Assembly: GCA_035763625.1 (NCBI GenBank)
Contig: DASUAS010000397.1
Coordinates: 1-5,106 of the forward strand
Direction: 5' to 3'
DNA length: 5,106 nucleotides
Source of the DNA: DASUAS01 sp035763625
Lineage (GTDB): Bacteria > Actinomycetota > Acidimicrobiia > IMCC26256 > DASPTH01
In this document: piece after piece, positions 1 through 5,106 of the stretch
How the letters are laid out: every line of letters begins with the position of its first letter
Position numbering within the stretch: the first letter of the stretch is position 1
The notes under the pieces: model-generated
Database searches by the model: none
The model's input: only the letters and a program-made list of their open reading frames with translations
What the model was told of the DNA's origin: nothing
Made by a program: the position numbers and the translations under genes

Positions 1-849
1 TGGGATGCGCAACCCGTCGTCGTCGCCGTGCGCCATGATCAGGCCGCCGACCATGCGCGTCGACGAGCCCCACGACGTGGTCCACGCGGTCTGCTGCGCG
101 CCGGTGTCGTCGAGGAACTGGATGCCGAAGGCGCGCGCGAAGTTCTGACCGAGGTCGTGGCTGGTGGCCATCTGCAGCGCCTTGCCGTCGCCCATCATCG
201 CCTCGAGCGTGAGCGTGTTGTCGGCGCCCGCGAAGCGCTCGCGCCGGGTCTTCATGCCGACGACCACCGGCATCGCGAGCACGTCGACCATGAAGCTCTC
301 GTAGACCTCGTGGTGGATGCGCGCCGCGTACGCGCGCGCGTCGTCCTGGGTGGCGTGGGCGGTGTGACCTTCCTGCCAGAGGAACTCGCTCGTGCGCAGG
401 AAGAGGCGCGGCCGGAGCTCCCACCGGACGACGTTGGCCCACTGGTTGAGCAGCAGCGGCAGGTCGCGGTAGCTCTGCACCCACTTGGCCATGAACTCGC
501 CGATGACGGTCTCGCTCGTGGGCCGGACCACCACCGGCTCCTCGAGCTCCTTGCCGCCGGCCACGGTGACCACCGCCAGCTCGGGGCTGAACCCCTCGAC
601 GTGCTCCGCCTCGCGCTGGAGGTACGACTCGGGGATGAACAGCGGGAAGTAGGCGTTCTCGGCCCCGCAGGCCTTGATGCGGTCGTCGACCTCCGACTGC
701 ATCCGCTCCCAGAGCGAGTAGCCGTAGGGGCGGATGACCATCGTCCCCCGCACCGGGCCGTTCTCGGCCAGTTGGGCCTTCTGCAGGACGTCCTGGTACC
801 AGCGGGGGAAGTCGTCGCCGCGAGGGGTCAGGACCGGCTGCTTGGCCAT
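1..849 (-). CDS. proS: Prolyl-tRNA synthetase, archaeal/eukaryote-like type, C-terminus cut by window edge
   Basis: This enzyme charges tRNA-Pro with proline in the cytoplasm (class II aminoacyl-tRNA synthetase). Translating the reverse strand from ATG at 849-847 gives 283 open codons to the window edge, starting MAKQPVLTPRGDDFPRWYQD. Landmarks are RPTSETVIGEFM at residues 109-120, motif 2 as RTSEFLWQEGHTAH at 152-165, the GADNTLTLEAMMGDGKALQ stretch at 208-226 and motif 3 as SWGSSTRMVGGLIMAHGD at 259-276. Only about 100 residues separate motifs 2 and 3, so the large editing insertion of the bacterial-type enzyme is absent; this marks the shorter (about 480-500 aa) ProS type. The anticodon-binding and C-terminal domains lie outside the window. 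No Shine-Dalgarno precedes the ATG, but TACCCT lies 7 nt upstream, which fits a leaderless mRNA. It is divergent from sirA. Product is very sure; exact start is fairly sure. Confidence 0.96.
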   Translation of the reverse strand, partial: MAKQPVLTPRGDDFPRWYQDVLQKAQLAENGPVRGTMVIRPYGYSLWERMQSEVDDRIKACGAENAYFPLFIPESYLQREAEHVEGFSPELAVVTVAGGKELEEPVVVRPTSETVIGEFMAKWVQSYRDLPLLLNQWANVVRWELRPRLFLRTSEFLWQEGHTAHATQDDARAYAARIHHEVYESFMVDVLAMPVVVGMKTRRERFAGADNTLTLEAMMGDGKALQMATSHDLGQNFARAFGIQFLDDTGAQQTAWTTSWGSSTRMVGGLIMAHGDDDGLRIP

Positions 850-856
850 TGGGGGC

Positions 857-862
857 AGGGTA
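857..862 (-). promoter_or_regulatory. Putative -10 element of a leaderless proS promoter
   Basis: Read on the minus strand, TACCCT fits the TANNNT -10 consensus and ends 7 nt before the A of the proS ATG (849). That spacing would put the transcription start at or next to the initiation codon. No purine-rich ribosome binding site lies between. I see no good -35 match at 16-18 nt, so the call rests on spacing and on the same arrangement at sirA. Confidence 0.45.
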
Positions 863-910
863 CTCAGGAGGGCCACCGGGGGCGCGCCGCAAAATGCTAC
901 CGATCTGATC

Positions 911-921
911 GAAAATATTTC
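911..921. promoter_or_regulatory. Secondary operator-like element (half-sites GAAAATA / TATTTC)
   Basis: The run GAAAATATTTC contains TATTTC at 916-921, identical to TATTTC inside the left arm of the inverted repeat at 938-943. The two copies start 22 bp apart, about two helical turns. A near-complementary GAAAATA at 911-917 overlaps it. It could be an auxiliary binding site for the same regulator, or simply AT-rich promoter DNA. Confidence 0.3.
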
Positions 922-935
922 CCGACCTCGCCGCT

Positions 936-955
936 GGTATTTCAAACGAAATACC
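936..955. promoter_or_regulatory. Perfect 8+8 bp inverted repeat, candidate sirA operator
   Basis: GGTATTTC (936-943) and GAAATACC (948-955) are exact reverse complements around the spacer AAAC. The repeat lies just upstream of the candidate sirA -10 element (958-963) and spans the -35/spacer zone, a typical place for a repressor to block RNA polymerase. No T-run follows, and it lies upstream of the likely transcription start, so a terminator is unlikely. Sulfate-assimilation genes are commonly controlled by sulfur status, but I do not recognise this site as that of a named regulator. Confidence 0.6.
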
Positions 956-957
956 GA

Positions 958-963
958 TAGATT
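958..963 (+). promoter_or_regulatory. Putative -10 element of a leaderless sirA promoter
   Basis: TAGATT fits TANNNT and ends 8 nt before the sirA ATG at 972, so transcription would begin at about the start codon. No Shine-Dalgarno-like sequence lies in front of this ATG. The -35 position (about 935-940, TGGTAT) is a poor match to consensus and overlaps the inverted repeat. Confidence 0.5.
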
Positions 964-971
964 CGTCGGCT

Positions 972-2767
<1,796 letters not shown>

Positions 2768-2771
<4 letters not shown>

Positions 2772-3484
2772 CCCCGTCGCTCGCCGCGTCGGAGGTGCCC
2801 GACCTCGCCGATCTCGCCCGCGTGTCCGCGGAGCTCGAGCAGGAGCCGGCGTCGTCGGCGATCAAGTGGGCGTGGGAGAGCTTCGGCGACGGCGCGGTGC
2901 TGGCGGCGTCGTTCCAGGACTGCGTGCTGATCGACATCGCGACGCAGGCGGTCCCGGAGATCGAAGTGGTGTTCCTCGACACCCAGTACCACTTCGCCGA
3001 GACGCTCTGGTACGTCGAGCAGGTGCGCGAGCGCTACGACCTCAACCTGCGCGTCATCTCGCCGCAGATCGCGCCGGACGACCTCTGGCAGCTCGACCCC
3101 GACGAGTGCTGCGCGATGCGGAAGGTGGAACCGCTCGCCCGTGCCCTCGAGGGCAAGTCGGCATGGCTCACCGGCCTGCGCCGCGACGAGGCACCGACGC
3201 GTGCGAACGCGCCGATCGTCGGCTTCGACATCGGGCGCGGCATCGTCAAGGTGAACCCGATCGCCAACTGGAGCCACGACGAGATCGACGACTACATCGC
3301 CGAGCGCGGGCTCCCGGCGCACCCGTTGCGCGACAAGGGCTACCCGTCGATCGGCTGCTGGCCCTGCACGAACCCGGTGCAGGAGGGTGACGACCCGCGC
3401 GCGGGCCGCTGGACGAACAGCGGCAAGCTCGAGTGCGGGCTCCACGGCTGGACGCCGTCGGCGGCCACCGCCCCGACCGAATGA
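2768..3484 (+). CDS. cysH: Adenylyl-sulfate (APS) reductase, thioredoxin-dependent, 4Fe-4S type
   Basis: It reduces adenylyl sulfate to sulfite and AMP in assimilatory sulfate reduction, feeding SirA. The 238-aa protein has the adenylyl-binding PP-loop-like fold, with degenerate loop AASFQD at 46-51 and FLDTQYHFAET at 69-79. Cluster ligands are the C114-C115 pair (DECCAMRKVEPL) and C197-X2-C200 (SIGCWPCTNP). The catalytic cysteine is C223 in LECGLH near the C-terminus. The CC/CXXC cluster motif separates APS reductases from cluster-free PAPS reductases, so APS is the predicted substrate. LTGLRRDEAPTRANAP at 134-149 is a typical conserved block. The start ATG overlaps the sirA stop (ATGA, 2768-2771), indicating translational coupling. 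A GTG three codons earlier (2759) is possible but less likely. The reading frame stays open far upstream through sirA; that extension is not coding. Confidence 0.95.
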
Positions 3485-3494
3485 AACGGGCTGG

Positions 3495-4250
3495 TTGAGC
3501 GTCCACGAGGTCGCCAGCTCCGGGTTCGGCGCGGGAGCCGACGCCTACGAGCGCGCTCGCCCCTCGTACCCACCCGACGCGGTCGCCTGGATCGTCGACG
3601 CCCTCGCCATCACGCACGGTAGGGACGTCGCCGACGTCGCCGCCGGAACCGGCAAGTTCACGCGGCTGCTCGCACCGACCGGCGCGTGGATCGTCGCGGT
3701 CGAACCTGTCGCAGGCATGCGGGCGCGGCTGCCCCGCATGCCGGTGGCAGCCGCCAGTGCCGAGCGGCTTCCCTTCCGGGAAGAGTCGCTCGACGCGATC
3801 ACCGTGGCGCAGGCGTTCCACTGGTTCGACGCCACCGCCGCGCTGGCCGAGTTCCACCGGGTGTTGCGACCGGGCGGACGTCTCGCGCTGGTGTGGAACG
3901 CGCGGGACCGCTCGGTGCCGTGGGTGGACGAGGTGTGGTCGATCATGGACCGGGTCGAGAAGCGGGCGCCATGGCGCGCACACGACGAGTGGCGTGACTC
4001 GGCGTTCGTCGACACACCGTGGTTCGGCCCGCTGCACGAGGCGACGTTCCACCACGAGCAGATGCTCTCCCCCGCCGACGTCGTCGAGCGCGTCCGCAGC
4101 GTGAGCCACGTGGCGGTGCTGCCACCCGAACGGCGCGACGCGGTGCTCGACGAAGTGCGTACGCTGCTCCGCGACGACCCCGCGACTGCCGGACGTGACA
4201 CGCTGGCGCTGCCCTACCGAGTGGATGCGTTCTGGGCGGAGAGGATCTGA
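3495..4250 (+). CDS. Class I SAM-dependent methyltransferase (Methyltransf_11-like), substrate unknown
   Basis: The 251-aa protein has a Rossmann methyltransferase core. FGAGADAYERARPSYP at 11-26 is the usual N-terminal lead. Motif I is VADVAAGTGKFTRLL at 45-59, an acidic SAM-ribose-type residue is E70 in AVEPVAGM, and ASAERLPF lies at 88-94. AQAFHWFDATAALAEFHRVL at 105-124 and RPGGRLALVWNARD at 125-138 follow. The HWFD motif and order resemble the trans-aconitate-methyltransferase-like group, but this does not fix a substrate. It is not a siroheme uroporphyrinogen methyltransferase, which has a different (class III) fold. The only in-frame starts are this TTG and GTG 3387, which would add 36 residues that merely overlap cysH and has AGGAGG directly abutting it. 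TTG 3495 has no clear ribosome binding site and lies 10 nt after cysH, so translation probably depends on coupling. Confidence 0.87.
   Translation: MSVHEVASSGFGAGADAYERARPSYPPDAVAWIVDALAITHGRDVADVAAGTGKFTRLLAPTGAWIVAVEPVAGMRARLPRMPVAAASAERLPFREESLDAITVAQAFHWFDATAALAEFHRVLRPGGRLALVWNARDRSVPWVDEVWSIMDRVEKRAPWRAHDEWRDSAFVDTPWFGPLHEATFHHEQMLSPADVVERVRSVSHVAVLPPERRDAVLDEVRTLLRDDPATAGRDTLALPYRVDAFWAERI
4240..4245 (+). promoter_or_regulatory. Shine-Dalgarno (AGAGGA) for the GTG-started SRPBCC gene
   Basis: AGAGGA, inside the last codons of the methyltransferase gene, lies 7 nt before GTG 4253. It supports GTG as the start of the downstream gene and is one of only two convincing ribosome binding sites in the window. 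Confidence 0.65.
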
Positions 4251-4252
4251 CC

Positions 4253-4711
4253 GTGGCGCTGTCGACCTACGAGTTCACGGTGGAGTCGAGGGCGGCGCCC
4301 GCCGGGGTCTTCGAGGTGCTGGCCGACGCCACGCGCTGGCGAGAGTGGGCCGGGAAGATGATCACCGTGTCGGAGTGGGAGCGCGAAGGCGACCCGAACC
4401 CGGGTGGCGTGGGCGCCGTCCGCAAGCTCGGGCGCCCGCCGGCGTACGCGCTCGAGCAGATCGTCGAGTACGACCCACCTCGACACCTCGCGTACACGAT
4501 CCTGCGCGGCCTGCCCGTGCGCGGCTACCACGCCGACATCGACCTGGTCCCCACGGCGACCGGAGGCACCAGGATCCGGTGGTCGGGCGCGTTCGAGCCC
4601 AAGGTCCCCGGCACCGGGGCGCTGTTCGCCGCCACCCTCAGTCGGATCGTGCACGGCTACGCCGCGGCGGCGGCGACCGAAGCCGAGCGCCGCGTCGCGA
4701 CCGCGCGCTGA
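4253..4711 (+). CDS. SRPBCC (START/Bet v1-like) family protein
   Basis: The 152-aa protein looks like a polyketide cyclase/dehydrase-like member of the SRPBCC superfamily, small helix-grip proteins with a cavity for hydrophobic ligands. Supporting features are an opening beta strand (YEFTVESRAAPAGVFEVLAD, 6-25), the typical TRWREWAG segment at 28-35, a middle strand LEQIVEYDPPRHLAYTIL at 67-84, then paired strands (GYHADIDLV and GGTRIRWSGAFEP). A long Ala-rich C-terminal helix (about 123-150) closes the cavity. No catalytic residues can be assigned and the ligand is unknown. It has no signal peptide or membrane segment. GTG 4253 follows the methyltransferase stop by 2 nt and has an AGAGGA ribosome binding site, so the two are very likely co-translated. 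A role linked to the methyltransferase is inference from position only. Confidence 0.85.
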   Translation: MALSTYEFTVESRAAPAGVFEVLADATRWREWAGKMITVSEWEREGDPNPGGVGAVRKLGRPPAYALEQIVEYDPPRHLAYTILRGLPVRGYHADIDLVPTATGGTRIRWSGAFEPKVPGTGALFAATLSRIVHGYAAAAATEAERRVATAR

Positions 4712-4713
4712 CC

Positions 4714-4893
4714 ATGTGGGTCCGGCGCGCGATCGCGGTGGCGCTCCTGGTCGTCGGTGGCGTCTGGTTCTTCCAGGGTGTCGGCGTGATCAAGGGTTCG
4801 TTCATGACCGGCGAGGCGTTGTGGGCAGTGATCGGCGCGCTCTGCGTCGCCGGCGGAGTCGCGCTGCTGGTGACCCGCCCCTCGCGCAGCTGA
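4714..4893 (+). CDS. Small two-helix membrane protein, function unknown
   Basis: The 59-aa protein starts at ATG 4714, 2 nt after the SRPBCC stop; the junction TGACCATG mirrors TGACCGTG at the preceding one. Two hydrophobic segments are visible: about residues 6-26 (AIAVALLVVGGVWFFQGVGV...) and about 35-53 (ALWAVIGALCVAGGVALLV). They are joined by a short polar loop, KGSFMTGE. Positive residues at both ends (MWVRR and TRPSRS) predict both termini in the cytoplasm and the loop outside. It resembles short hypothetical integral membrane proteins common in high-GC actinobacteria, with a GSFMTG-like loop, but I cannot name a family. No Shine-Dalgarno is seen, so translation probably relies on coupling. 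The open frame extends further upstream inside the SRPBCC gene, but that part is arginine-rich shadow sequence. Confidence 0.8.
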   Translation: MWVRRAIAVALLVVGGVWFFQGVGVIKGSFMTGEALWAVIGALCVAGGVALLVTRPSRS

Positions 4894-4946
4894 TCGGCCA
4901 CGATGGCTAGCTTTCGCGGGTCACTCGCAACGAGGGGGAGCCGACG
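4894..4946 (+). promoter_or_regulatory. Spacer before the SDR gene, with possible -10 (TAGCTT)
   Basis: This 53-nt gap is the only break longer than 10 nt in the plus-strand cluster. TAGCTT at 4908-4913 fits TANNNT and would give a leader of about 25-30 nt, but I see no -35 match. No hairpin followed by a T-run is present, so read-through from the upstream operon remains possible. Confidence 0.3.
4933..4940 (+). promoter_or_regulatory. Strong Shine-Dalgarno (AGGGGGAG) for the SDR gene
   Basis: AGGGGGAG lies 6 nt before ATG 4947 and fixes that start. It contrasts with sirA, cysH, the methyltransferase and the small membrane gene, which lack such a site. Confidence 0.75.
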
Positions 4947-5106
4947 ATGGCGGGACTGGAGCAGCTGAAGGGGCGCACCGCGGTCGTCACCGGCGCCGCG
5001 AGCGGGATCGGCCGCGCGGTGGCGCAGCGGCTGCAAGACGACGGCATGAGCGTCCTGTCGGTCGATCTCCGGCCGGATCCCGACGGCCCGGGCACGCCAT
5101 ACGAGG
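4947..5106 (+). CDS. Short-chain dehydrogenase/reductase, N-terminal fragment cut by window edge
   Basis: The 53 visible codons open an NAD(P)-dependent SDR oxidoreductase. KGRTAVVTGAASGIGRAVAQ at residues 8-27 holds the glycine-rich cofactor loop TGAASGIG (15-22). The second strand ends SVLSVDL, with D40 where an acidic residue usually selects NAD(H) over NADP(H). SDRs are normally about 250 aa, so roughly 200 residues, including the catalytic Ser-Tyr-Lys, lie outside the window and the substrate cannot be predicted. It has its own strong ribosome binding site and may be a separate transcription unit. Confidence 0.92.
   Translation, partial: MAGLEQLKGRTAVVTGAASGIGRAVAQRLQDDGMSVLSVDLRPDPDGPGTPYE

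Larger units (their letters stand above)
850..971. promoter_or_regulatory. Divergent proS/sirA control region
   Basis: This 122-bp spacer separates two genes read away from each other. Its central part (about 892-965) is far richer in A and T than the flanking coding DNA. It contains a perfect 8+8 bp inverted repeat (936-955), a related shorter element (911-921), an 11-bp odd palindrome CGATC-T-GATCG (901-911) and a candidate -10 hexamer for each gene. No gene or RNA is apparent here. Confidence 0.75.

Noticed and set aside
901..911. Odd palindrome CGATC-T-GATCG
   Set aside because: It is short, GATC-type palindromes are common by chance, and it shares no half-site with the stronger repeat, so I did not list it as an operator.
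28..960. Plus-strand open frame opposite proS, running into the spacer
   Set aside because: The minus strand encodes an unmistakable prolyl-tRNA synthetase. The plus-strand product is Arg/His/Leu-rich antisense sequence.
954..969. CCGA...TCGG inverted repeat around the sirA -10
   Set aside because: Four-base arms with an 8-nt loop are too weak for a meaningful hairpin or operator.
3387..3494. Upstream GTG start for the methyltransferase with AGGAGG in front
   Set aside because: AGGAGG abuts the GTG with no spacer, and the extra 36 residues are a shadow of the conserved cysH C-terminus, including the ECGLH region.
4195..4713. N-terminal extension of the small membrane protein frame through the SRPBCC gene
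   Set aside because: The extension is Arg-rich and overlaps a recognisable SRPBCC protein. The hydrophobic protein begins cleanly at ATG 4714, 2 nt after the SRPBCC stop.
4894..4946. Possible terminator between the membrane protein gene and the SDR gene
   Set aside because: No stem of useful length followed by a T-run can be found on either strand.

Overview
The window is a compact, GC-rich bacterial segment with strong G/C bias at third codon positions. It most likely comes from an actinomycete-type genome. Three things suggest this: high GC, a sirA-cysH pair in the order known from mycobacteria, and two divergent genes that both look leaderless (a TANNNT -10 hexamer 7-8 nt before the ATG, no Shine-Dalgarno). 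A prolyl-tRNA synthetase of the archaeal/eukaryote-like type would fit an early-branching actinobacterial class such as Acidimicrobiia, but that placement is inference.

Layout. Positions 1-849 (minus strand) hold the N-terminal 283 codons of proS, cut by the window edge just after class II motif 3. Positions 850-971 form a divergent control region with an AT-rich core. It carries a perfect 8+8 bp inverted repeat and a second related element built from the same TATTTC half-site. From 972 rightward runs a tightly packed plus-strand cluster: sirA (ferredoxin-type sulfite/nitrite reductase, 599 aa), cysH (4Fe-4S APS reductase, 238 aa, ATGA overlap), a class I SAM methyltransferase (251 aa, TTG start), an SRPBCC/START-like protein (152 aa, GTG start) and a two-helix membrane protein (59 aa). 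Gaps are -4, 10, 2 and 2 nt, so these five genes probably share one transcript. After a 53-nt gap with a good ribosome binding site, a short-chain dehydrogenase/reductase begins at 4947 and runs off the right edge.

How the genes work together. CysH reduces adenylyl sulfate to sulfite and SirA reduces sulfite to sulfide by six electrons, so the first two genes are the reductive core of assimilatory sulfate reduction. No flavoprotein subunit (cysJ), sulfate adenylyltransferase (cysD/cysN/sat) or siroheme chelatase lies in the window. The three downstream genes have no established link to sulfur metabolism; only their position suggests one.

The most notable observation is in SirA. Both halves of the internally duplicated protein keep a full Cys-X5-Cys ... 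Cys-X3-Cys cluster motif, whereas the best-studied single-chain sulfite reductases keep it only in the C-terminal half. I see no CRISPR array, mobile element, phage gene, tRNA or rRNA. Apart from the sirA duplication and the control region, this is ordinary chromosomal housekeeping DNA.
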